11,712 nucleotides of DNA, from positions 1 through 11,712 of the forward strand of contig JAODNB010000086.1 in the NCBI GenBank assembly GCA_025464795.1, written 5' to 3'. The notes under the pieces are model-generated. The model was not told where the DNA came from and did not search any database. It worked only from the letters and a program-made list of their open reading frames with translations. Shown here one piece after another: positions 6,908 through 11,712 of this stretch. Each line of letters begins with the position of its first letter. Within the stretch, counting starts at the first letter, position 1. A program made the translations under genes and the position numbers. Source of the stretch: Frankiales bacterium. Its GTDB lineage: Bacteria; Actinomycetota; Actinomycetes; Mycobacteriales; SCTD01.

Positions 6908-7104
6908 GGCACGAAGGGGTAGGTCTCGTCGACGTCCGGGTGCGTGCTCGCGGGCACGACGCTCTCCACCTCTTCGAGCGGAACGAGCAGCGGGCGACCG
7001 ACATATCCGCTGCGCAGCACGAGGACGTCACCGAGGACCTCGGCCATGCCGAGGTGCAGCTCGTCCTCCGTCTCCACGACGACGAGCTCGCCATGGCACA
7101 GCAT
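6904..7104 (-). CDS. Small protein of unknown function (66 aa), beta-rich
   Basis: I cannot name this family. The 66-residue product has short alternating beta-like stretches (GELVVVETEDELHLGMAEV, DVLVLRSGYV, RPLLVPLEEVESVVP) and an acidic C-terminus ending in a Pro/Tyr-rich tail. It has no signal peptide, membrane segment or cysteine motif. Strong GC3 and the placement just behind other minus-strand genes argue that it is coding. I prefer the ATG at 7104; a GTG at 7119, five codons upstream, is an alternative, and neither has a good Shine-Dalgarno. The frame stays open to 7221, but that part reads poorly as protein and runs into the preceding gene. Its stop shares CTAG with the ABC exporter stop. 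A double TCACGTGA element lies 11 bp upstream of the ATG. Confidence 0.62.
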   Translation of the reverse strand: MLCHGELVVVETEDELHLGMAEVLGDVLVLRSGYVGRPLLVPLEEVESVVPASTHPDVDETYPFVP

Positions 7105-7115
7105 CCTGGGGGGGT

Positions 7116-7134
7116 TCACGTGATCTTCACGTGA
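7116..7134. promoter_or_regulatory. Tandem palindromes TCACGTGA-TCT-TCACGTGA, candidate operator
   Basis: Two identical 8-bp perfect palindromes (7116-7123 and 7127-7134) are spaced 11 bp centre to centre, one helical turn, so both half-site pairs face the same side of DNA. The array lies 12-30 bp upstream of the ATG of the 66-residue gene (transcribed leftward) and past the stop of the two-domain GNAT gene. That position fits a repressor site that would block transcription or initiation. The sequence symmetry is certain; the binding protein is unknown. Confidence 0.5.
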
Positions 7135-7150
7135 CCATGGTGGACCACAA

Positions 7151-7183
7151 CACGGCTTCGTACAAAAACGTGCCCGCGCCGTG
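7151..7183 (-). other. Interrupted hairpin downstream of the two-domain GNAT gene
   Basis: CACGGC (7151-7156) and GCCGTG (7178-7183) can pair around a 21-nt loop. With a 3-nt bulge the stem extends by CCA/TGG on the outside. In the leftward transcript the loop carries a run of five U. The structure starts immediately after the GNAT stop at 7187, so it may attenuate or partly terminate before the 66-residue gene. It is not a classic terminator, because the U run is in the loop rather than after the stem. The rest of 7105-7186 holds the tandem palindromes and no gene. Confidence 0.3.
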
Positions 7184-7186
7184 TGG

Positions 7187-8167
7187 TTAGAGATCGAGCT
7201 GGTACTCGGTCCAGCGGTCAACGATCTCGAAGCCCAGCGCGTCGTTCACGGCGATCATGAAGCGGTTGCTGGACGCGTTCCAGGTGTTCAGGAACCGGAC
7301 ACCCGGCGCCATTTCCACCAAGTAGTGGTGGTTCCAGCTCTTCAGCACCATGCCCAGTCGCTGACCGCGGTGGCTGGTCTCGACGATGGTGTCCCACTGG
7401 TAGGAGATCTCCGGTCGGGAGCGGGCCACACCGATGTCGGTGACCCCTACGACATGACCTGATTTCGTGTGCACCACCGCGGTCGCCACGCGCATGCGGT
7501 CGCGGGACTGAGCGGAGGCCTCCTTGGCGCGGTAGCGGTCCGCGTCCCACACCTCCGGCTCGTAGTCCATGTCGCCCAGGGGCGCATCGGTGGACATCCG
7601 GCCGACGAGGTAGGCCACGCCGTCCACCAGGTCGTCAGGGCAGCGGTCGACCCACTGCACGACGCGATACCCGTCCGGCGGGTCCAGCGGAGCCCCTGGT
7701 GGACGTGCCGAGAGGTCCAAGAGCCTCCGGTACTCGTCCAGGACAGGCTTCGCACCGACCCGACGTAGGAGGCGGGCGGCCTGCGGCTCGGTGCCGTCGC
7801 CGCGTGAAGGCACTTCCATGAAGATGCGACGGCGAGCGCGGCGCCTGATCTCTGCGACACCGAAGTCGAGGAGCTCGGTGGCGACGCCCTGCCTGCGGTA
7901 AGAGGGATGGACGCTGAGGTCGACGTTGGCGGTGATCAGGTTGTCGCGCGTCGGCAGCCGCAACGCGAGGATCCCCAGCGGTTCGCCGTCCCGCACCCCC
8001 AGGTACAGCAGCGTCAGCTCGCCGGCGATCTCCTCGCCGCCGATGGCGGGCACGAGCTCCGCGATCGGGTCGGCCGGCAGCGCTACGTAGTCGTGGTCGT
8101 GGGCGGCCGACTCGATGGCGTGGAAGGCCTCGAGCGCCGGCCGATCGCAGACCAGGGAGATGTCCAT
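7187..8167 (-). CDS. Two-domain GNAT acetyltransferase
   Basis: A 326-residue protein with tandem GNAT folds, a layout seen in several actinobacterial acyltransferases, including the mycothiol synthase MshD. The N-terminal domain has VDLSVHPSYRRQGVATELL (82-100) with an R-R-Q-G-V-A acetyl-CoA loop. The C-terminal domain has QWDTIVETSHRGQRLGMVL (257-275) with R-G-Q-R-L-G, followed by NTWNASSNRFMIAVNDALGF (294-313), the Asn-rich end typical of such second domains. Both loops look intact, so both halves may bind acetyl-CoA, although often only one is active. The substrate is not evident. It is too divergent by eye to call MshD or Eis. The start at 8167 is preceded by TACGAC 7 nt upstream, a possible leaderless -10. 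It follows the small acidic gene by 30 bp. Confidence 0.86.
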   Translation of the reverse strand: MDISLVCDRPALEAFHAIESAAHDHDYVALPADPIAELVPAIGGEEIAGELTLLYLGVRDGEPLGILALRLPTRDNLITANVDLSVHPSYRRQGVATELLDFGVAEIRRRARRRIFMEVPSRGDGTEPQAARLLRRVGAKPVLDEYRRLLDLSARPPGAPLDPPDGYRVVQWVDRCPDDLVDGVAYLVGRMSTDAPLGDMDYEPEVWDADRYRAKEASAQSRDRMRVATAVVHTKSGHVVGVTDIGVARSRPEISYQWDTIVETSHRGQRLGMVLKSWNHHYLVEMAPGVRFLNTWNASSNRFMIAVNDALGFEIVDRWTEYQLDL

Positions 8168-8197
8168 GCCCCCCGTCGTACCAGTGGCCGCAAGCGG

Positions 8198-8338
8198 TTA
8201 TCCCGCGCCGCCCTCGCCCTCGTTCGGATCGAGGTCGTCCGACTTCTGGTCGGGGTCCGTGGTCAGAGGGGCCCTCGTCTCGTCGGCGTCAGCCGGGTCC
8301 GCAGCGATATCGGTGCCCTCGGGCAGGTCAGGGGTCAT
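8198..8338 (-). CDS. Small acidic, probably disordered protein (46 aa), hypothetical
   Basis: The gap between the SDR and two-domain GNAT genes contains a complete reading frame from an ATG (complement of CAT at 8336-8338) to a TAA (complement of TTA at 8198-8200). The product begins MTPDLPEGTDIAADPADA and ends NEGEGGAG. It has 14 Asp/Glu against one Lys and one Arg, no hydrophobic core and no cysteine, so it is probably disordered. About 85 percent of its codons end in G or C, like the real genes around it. TAAGAG lies 6 nt upstream of the ATG, similar to the leaderless -10 elements elsewhere in the window. Spacing is 16 bp from the SDR stop and 30 bp to the GNAT start. I do not recognise it; chance reading is possible at this length. 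Confidence 0.5.
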   Translation of the reverse strand: MTPDLPEGTDIAADPADADETRAPLTTDPDQKSDDLDPNEGEGGAG

Positions 8339-8354
8339 GACGGGCTCTTACCCC

Positions 8355-9098
8355 TCAGAGGGCCCGCAACGCGCCGCCATCGACGGGGACCATCGCCCCC
8401 GTGACGTAGGAGGCCGCGGGGGAGAGCAGGAACGCCGCGACCCGGCCGAACTCGGCGGGATCCCCGTAGCGCCGCAGCGGGATGCTCTGCTCCCTGTCGC
8501 TGCGGACCAGCGGATCCGGCCCGTCGAGCTCCTTCAGGCGGTCAGTCGCGACGCGCCCCGGCATCAGGCCGTTGACGCGGATGCCTCGCGGGCCGAGCTC
8601 GTCGGCCATCGTCTTGGCCAGCATCCCGAGACCGGGTCGCAGGCCGTTGCTGGCTGCGAGGCCGCCGATCGGCGACTTCACGCTGGTCGACAGCACGAGG
8701 GCCAGCGACCCTCCTTCGGACGGCAGGGCGGCCACGACCGCACGACACAGCCGCACCGCACCGAGGAACACGGAGTCGAACGCCGCTTGCCACTGCTCGT
8801 CCGTGAGGCCGAGCGCTTCACCGGCAGGCGGACCACCGACGCTGATGAGGGCACCGTCGATCCGGCCGTGCGCCTCGACGGTCGCAGCGACGAGCCGGTC
8901 GGCGCTGGACGGCTCGCCCAGATCGGCCGCGACGCCCGTGCACCCCAGGGACCGCGCAGCAGAGCTCACCGACTCCTGCGAGCGCGACGCGATCACGACC
9001 TCGGCGCCCTCAGCCACCAGCGCCTGCGCGGTGGCGAAGCCCAGGCCCCTGGTCCCTCCGGTGACGAGGAAGACCTTGTCGGCCAGCTGGAGATCCAT
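8355..9098 (-). CDS. Atypical short-chain dehydrogenase/reductase (FabG-like SDR lacking the Tyr-Lys pair)
   Basis: A 247-residue Rossmann-fold protein. The NAD(P)-binding motif TGGTRGLG is at residues 13-20 after VFLV, and an SDR C-terminus (FLLSPAASYVTGAMVPVDGG, 223-242) is present. The active site departs from the classical form. Instead of NNAG it has SVGGPPAG (86-93). After the serine in LSTSVKSPIGGL, the positions where Tyr-x3-Lys belong read Ser150-Asn-Gly-Leu-Arg154. This matches a recognised group resembling 3-oxoacyl-ACP reductase but lacking the perfect catalytic tetrad (I recall CDD's BKR_like_SDR_like); its reaction is unknown. A name such as fabG would be misleading. The start at 9098 is set by a leaderless TAGGGT element 6 nt upstream, in the 19-bp gap after the kinase gene. 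Confidence 0.9.
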   Translation of the reverse strand: MDLQLADKVFLVTGGTRGLGFATAQALVAEGAEVVIASRSQESVSSAARSLGCTGVAADLGEPSSADRLVAATVEAHGRIDGALISVGGPPAGEALGLTDEQWQAAFDSVFLGAVRLCRAVVAALPSEGGSLALVLSTSVKSPIGGLAASNGLRPGLGMLAKTMADELGPRGIRVNGLMPGRVATDRLKELDGPDPLVRSDREQSIPLRRYGDPAEFGRVAAFLLSPAASYVTGAMVPVDGGALRAL

Positions 9099-9104
9099 CC
9101 CCGG

Positions 9105-9110
9105 ACCCTA
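9105..9110 (-). promoter_or_regulatory. -10 element TAGGGT for a leaderless SDR transcript
   Basis: On the minus strand TAGGGT is followed by CCGGGG and then the ATG at 9098: a TANNNT element with a 6-nt spacer, the same geometry as before the acyl-CoA dehydrogenase. There is no Shine-Dalgarno. It suggests that the SDR and what follows can be transcribed separately from the sirtuin-phosphatase-kinase operon. Confidence 0.58.
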
Positions 9111-9117
9111 CGACGCG

Positions 9118-9861
9118 CTAGAGGACGGAGCGGGCAGCCCGTCCGGCTCGAGCCCCGTAGGACGATCCGAACAGGGCCGCATGGACGAGCAGCGGCCACA
9201 GCTGGTGCACGGCGACTCGCTCGCGCCACCCGTCGGCGAGCGGGTACGCGTCGTCGTACGCCGCCAGCACCTGGTCGAGGAAGGGAAGGCCGAACAGGGC
9301 CAGCATGGCGAGGTCAGTCTCCCGGTGGCCGCCGTGGGCCGCAGGGTCGACGAGCCACGCCGCGTCGTCTGCCCAGAGGACGTTGCCGGACCACAGGTCC
9401 CCGTGCAGCCGGACGGGTCCCTCCTCGGGCACGAGCGTGTCGAGGCGTTCCATGACCAGGCGGATGTCAGCGGCGTCCTTGCTCGCGATGGTGTCGCGGG
9501 CGACGGCGAGCTCCAGGGCTGGGGCGACCCGCCGGTCGCGGAAGTGGTCGGCCCAGGTCGGCGAGGCGGCGTTGTCCATGGAGAGCAGGTCCTCCACCGG
9601 GCCGATGAACCCCGTCCAGGGAGCGCCGTACTCAGATGCGGAGGTGCGGTGCAACACGGCGAGCCGCCGACCGAAGTCCTCCGCCACAGCGAGCGTGGGC
9701 TGGCCCGCCTCGACCTTGTCCATCTGCAACGAGGTCGCCGTGACCTCGAGGACCCGAGGCACGGGCGGTCCGCCGACCACCCGGATCCAGTCCAGACCGG
9801 CGGCCTCGGCCACGAAGGCGCCCAGCGGAGCGTCAGCCCGCTGCTTCGTCCAGACGTCCAC
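9118..9861 (-). CDS. Fructosamine-kinase family protein (FN3K-like ketosamine 3-kinase)
   Basis: A 247-residue kinase-like fold related to aminoglycoside phosphotransferases. Family members phosphorylate the third carbon of sugar adducts on protein amines (fructosamine, ribulosamine, erythrulosamine); the product is unstable and frees the amine. Evidence: a lysine near the N-terminus (VDVWTKQRADAP) as expected for the short bacterial form, then RLHGDLWSGNVLW with the catalytic Asp, and the metal-binding DPAAHGGHRETDLAMLALFG, a family hallmark. The GTG start is preceded by GGAGG at 9868-9872 with 6-nt spacing and overlaps the phosphatase gene by 29 nt. The frame is open to 10188, but the upstream part is antisense-like junk under the phosphatase. 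Bacterial members tend to act on ribulosamines and erythrulosamines; the real substrate here is untested. Confidence 0.9.
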   Translation of the reverse strand: MDVWTKQRADAPLGAFVAEAAGLDWIRVVGGPPVPRVLEVTATSLQMDKVEAGQPTLAVAEDFGRRLAVLHRTSASEYGAPWTGFIGPVEDLLSMDNAASPTWADHFRDRRVAPALELAVARDTIASKDAADIRLVMERLDTLVPEEGPVRLHGDLWSGNVLWADDAAWLVDPAAHGGHRETDLAMLALFGLPFLDQVLAAYDDAYPLADGWRERVAVHQLWPLLVHAALFGSSYGARAGRAARSVL

Positions 9862-10303
9862 GGAGCTCCTCCAGCACTCCCTCGCAGGAGCGCTCCACCA
9901 TGTCGAGGACCTCCTCGAAGTCCTCGGTCCCGCCGTAGTACGGGTCCGGAACGTCGCCCGGTCCCTCGGGATCCCACTCGCGCAGCAGGTGCACCTCTGC
10001 TCCCGGGCGCATGGCCCGGAGGTCTGCCTGGTGGCTGCGGTCCAGAGCGACGACCAGGTCGTACCGGTCGAACCAGTCGGGACGGAACTGCCGGGCGGCG
10101 TGCTGCAGCTCGTAGCCTCGCGCGCGCAGCGCCTTGAGCGACCGGTGGTCGGCGTCGTCCCCGGCGTGCCAGCCTCCCGTGCCCGCACTGCTGACGTCGA
10201 TCGCGTGGCTGAGACCGGCTTGCTCCACCAGGTGGCGAAGGACGGCCTCTGCCGACGGGCTCCGGCAGATGTTGCCGGTGCAGACGAACACGACGCGGAT
10301 CAT
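9833..10303 (-). CDS. Low-molecular-weight protein-tyrosine-phosphatase family protein
   Basis: A 156-residue phosphatase of the LMW-PTP family. The P-loop VCTGNICRSPSAEA (7-20) has the CX5R(S/T) signature: Cys8 forms the phosphocysteine, Arg14 binds phosphate and Ser15 activates. The general acid is Asp120 in VPDPYYGG, and AGTGGWHAGDDAD (40-52) matches the Trp-containing recognition loop of eukaryote-like members rather than the arsenate-reductase group. Some members act on phosphotyrosine; human LMW-PTP-A also removes the 5-phosphate from protein ribulosamine-5-phosphate, which links this enzyme to its neighbour, the FN3K-like kinase. The ATG start overlaps the sirtuin stop as ATGA, with AGGA at 10311-10314 as ribosome-binding site (7-nt spacing). 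The 3' end overlaps the kinase by 29 nt. All three are probably translationally coupled. Confidence 0.93.
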   Translation of the reverse strand: MIRVVFVCTGNICRSPSAEAVLRHLVEQAGLSHAIDVSSAGTGGWHAGDDADHRSLKALRARGYELQHAARQFRPDWFDRYDLVVALDRSHQADLRAMRPGAEVHLLREWDPEGPGDVPDPYYGGTEDFEEVLDMVERSCEGVLEELRGRLDEAAG

Positions 10304-11121
10304 CCGGCCATCCTGGCTTGCACCTGGCGCGAGAGCACCGGCAGCACGCTGCCCAGTGGCGCGTCCACCCGGAAGGTCGCGTGCGCGTCACCGCGGGTCG
10401 GCCCCTGGTTCACGATGGCGATGGGGATACCCAGCTTGGCGGCATGCAGCACGAACCGGTACCCGGACATGACCTTGAGCGAGGACCCGAGCACGAGCAA
10501 GGCCCGCGAACCGGAGACGAGGGAGAAGCTGCGGTCGACGCGGTCACGGGGCACCGTCTCCCCGAAGAAGACGACATCCGGCTTCAGCAGCCCGCCGCAG
10601 ACCAGGCAGTCGACGACCTGGAACCCGGTCACGTCGTCGAGGTCCACGTCGCCGTCCGGCTTGAGGGGGACCGAGCCTCGTACGAAGGAGAGGTTGGCCT
10701 CCGCGAGCCTGCTGTCGAGGGACTCGCGGGCCGTGAGATCGCCGCACTGCAGGCAGACCACCCGGTCCAAGGCCCCGTGCAGCTCGACGACGCTCCGGGC
10801 GCCCCCCGCCTGATGAAGGCCGTCCACGTTCTGCGTGATGATCCCGCTGAGAAGGCCCTGGCCCTGCAGGTCGGCCACCGCCCGGTGGCCGTCGTTGGGC
10901 TTGGCGCCGGCGATGAAGCGCCAGCCGAGGTGGGAACGGGCCCAGTACCGCTGCCGCGCCTGCGCAGAACCCGTGAACGCCTGGTATGTCATGGGAGTCG
11001 CGGGCCGAGCTGCCCCGGTCGGGCCGCGGTAGTCCGGGATGCCCGACTCGGTGCTCAGCCCCGCGCCGGTGAGGACAGCGACCTCCCCGAGGGAGACCAG
11101 GGCCAGGAGGTCGTCGTACAC
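10300..11121 (-). CDS. Sir2 family NAD-dependent protein deacylase (class II/SIRT4-like sirtuin)
   Basis: A 273-residue sirtuin, which removes acetyl or other acyl groups from lysine while consuming NAD. Motifs in order: GAGLSTESGIPDYRG (19-33) for NAD binding, ITQNVDGLH (95-103), catalytic His115 in VELHGAL, four zinc cysteines at 123, 126, 172 and 175 (CLQC, CLVC), GSSLKV (212-217) and the late NAD contact VNQGPT. The ST-E-SGIPDYRG form is characteristic of class II sirtuins such as human SIRT4, known for lipoamidase and long-chain deacylase as well as deacetylase activity. The start is a GTG at 11121. GGAGGGG lies immediately upstream, unusually close, so the initiation mode is unclear; the upstream ATG is out of frame. 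It is the first gene of an operon with the phosphatase and kinase. Confidence 0.94.
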   Translation of the reverse strand: MYDDLLALVSLGEVAVLTGAGLSTESGIPDYRGPTGAARPATPMTYQAFTGSAQARQRYWARSHLGWRFIAGAKPNDGHRAVADLQGQGLLSGIITQNVDGLHQAGGARSVVELHGALDRVVCLQCGDLTARESLDSRLAEANLSFVRGSVPLKPDGDVDLDDVTGFQVVDCLVCGGLLKPDVVFFGETVPRDRVDRSFSLVSGSRALLVLGSSLKVMSGYRFVLHAAKLGIPIAIVNQGPTRGDAHATFRVDAPLGSVLPVLSRQVQARMAG

Positions 11122-11219
11122 CCCTCCATGCTGCCACTTTCGTCAAGCTGGCCGGGATGCTCCCCGCCGGGGGGGCGCCCTCGTGCCCGAACGCCGCTGC
11201 TGCTTGAGAGAGTGGCCCC
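11122..11219. promoter_or_regulatory. 98-bp divergent intergenic region between sirtuin and peptidase E genes
   Basis: This must hold promoters for both directions. Reading toward the sirtuin there is a TTGACG (11141-11146), but no matching -10 at the right distance. Reading toward the peptidase, GAGAGT ends 6 nt before the ATG, a poor match to TANNNT. A GC-rich core includes the palindrome GGGCGCCC (11173-11180). No element is convincing by eye. Confidence 0.4.
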
Positions 11220-11712
11220 ATGAAGCTTCTCCTCACTTCGTCGGGCGTCACGAACGCAACCATCGAGGCGGCCCTGGTCGACCTCTTGGGCAAGCCGATC
11301 GCCGAGTCGAGCGCGCTGATCGTCGCCACCGGGATCTACCCCTTCGACGTGGGCCCGGAGATGGCCGGCAAGCTGGTCCGCGGGGAGGTGAACGCCCGCT
11401 TCGCCAACCTCGGTTGGAAGTCCGTCGGGCTGTTGGAACTGTCTGTGCTTCCCAGCATCGACCGTGCGGTCTGGGTCTCGATCCTGGAGGCGACGGATGC
11501 GCTGCTCGTGTGGGGCGGCGACCCGCTGTTCCTCAGCTACTGGCTGACGGAGTCGGGAGTGGCTGAGCTGCTTCCCTCGCTGGAGCTGGTCTACGTCGGC
11601 GCGAGCGCCGGGGCCATGGCGGTGACGACTCTCATCGCCGAGACCTACACCGAGCCCCGGACGGCGAGAGGCAGCACGCAGATCTCCGCTGAGGAGGTCG
11701 TCTTCGACGAGA
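11220..11712 (+). CDS. Peptidase E-like protein (family S51, class I glutamine-amidotransferase-like fold), 3' end outside window
   Basis: The frame opens with ATG at 11220 (MKLLLTSSGVTNATIEAAL) and runs off the window after 164 codons without a stop. The S51 landmarks are TSSG near the N-terminus, LLVWGGDPLFLSYWL (95-109), where many members have GGNT, and the nucleophile elbow VGASAGAMA (126-134) with Ser129. Family enzymes are cytoplasmic serine peptidases that cleave N-terminal Asp dipeptides; related members act as cyanophycinases. The catalytic His and acidic residue expected further on are beyond or near the end of the window, so activity cannot be fully checked. Typical length is about 200-230 residues, so most of the gene is here. 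No good Shine-Dalgarno is present. It is divergent from the sirtuin operon. Confidence 0.85.
   Translation, partial: MKLLLTSSGVTNATIEAALVDLLGKPIAESSALIVATGIYPFDVGPEMAGKLVRGEVNARFANLGWKSVGLLELSVLPSIDRAVWVSILEATDALLVWGGDPLFLSYWLTESGVAELLPSLELVYVGASAGAMAVTTLIAETYTEPRTARGSTQISAEEVVFDE

Noticed and set aside
7181..7250. tRNA-like look of GGTTAGAGATCGAGC
   Set aside because: It has no consistent acceptor stem or T-arm and lies inside the C-terminal coding region of the two-domain GNAT protein.
8188..8197. CCGC-AA-GCGG after the 46-residue gene as a terminator
   Set aside because: A 4-bp stem with a 2-nt loop and no T run; expected by chance in such GC-rich DNA.
8482..10137. 551-codon plus-strand frame across the SDR and kinase genes
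   Set aside because: It crosses two well-supported minus-strand genes and their junction with no domain; a shadow frame.
9862..10188. N-terminal extension of the fructosamine-kinase frame
   Set aside because: It lies under the phosphatase gene and reads as Ser/Thr/Arg-rich noise. The GGAGG-preceded GTG at 9861 gives the normal short bacterial length.
10318..11223. 301-codon plus-strand frame antisense to the sirtuin
   Set aside because: No motifs, while the minus strand carries a complete set of sirtuin motifs.
1..11712. Defence island, mobile element, CRISPR array or phage genes
   Set aside because: No repeat-spacer pattern, transposase, integrase, nuclease-helicase set or target-site duplication was seen. 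The sirtuin stands alone with a compact single domain and shows no fusion or partner typical of anti-phage SIR2 systems.

Overview
The window looks like chromosomal DNA from a high-GC actinobacterium. Third codon positions are almost all G or C, GTG starts occur beside ATG, and several genes start with no Shine-Dalgarno but a TANNNT-type -10 element 6-7 nt upstream, the leaderless arrangement common in Actinobacteria. I see no insertion sequence, integrase, tRNA, rRNA, CRISPR array or prophage gene. The content is metabolic and repair genes, packed tightly and often overlapping.

Layout. (1) Positions 1-1353, plus strand: the C-terminal end of an ABC-F ATPase, then 4 bp later an FMN-dependent alpha-hydroxy-acid oxidase homologue with an unusually short loop. 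(2) 1401-3524: a divergent pair, an MFS exporter (minus) and a GNAT acetyltransferase (plus), separated by only 36 bp. (3) 3599-6907, plus strand: a 69-residue helix-turn-helix protein, a leaderless acyl-CoA dehydrogenase and a fused ABC exporter (membrane domain plus ATPase). (4) 6904-11121, minus strand: a block of seven genes. In transcription order these are a class II-like sirtuin, a low-molecular-weight phosphatase, a fructosamine-kinase-family protein, an atypical short-chain dehydrogenase, a 46-residue acidic protein, a two-domain GNAT protein and a 66-residue protein of unknown function. (5) 11220 to the end, plus strand: the N-terminal part of a peptidase E-like (S51) protein, divergent from the sirtuin.

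The most coherent functional group is sirtuin-phosphatase-fructosamine kinase. The reading frames overlap (4 nt, then 29 nt), so they are probably translated together. All three can be read as acting on lysine side chains: the sirtuin removes acyl groups; the kinase phosphorylates ketoamine sugar adducts so that they fall off; and the phosphatase may be the partner that removes a terminal phosphate from sugar-phosphate adducts before the kinase acts. I propose a protein-lysine repair operon. The enzyme families are recognisable from motifs; the joint function is inference.

The clearest unexplained non-coding signal is a pair of TCACGTGA palindromes exactly 11 bp apart (7116-7134) just upstream of the 66-residue gene, a plausible operator. 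Other points are an SDR whose catalytic Tyr and Lys are replaced by Ser and Arg, convergent genes sharing a single CTAG as both stop codons, and two short inverted repeats in the leader of the small HTH gene.
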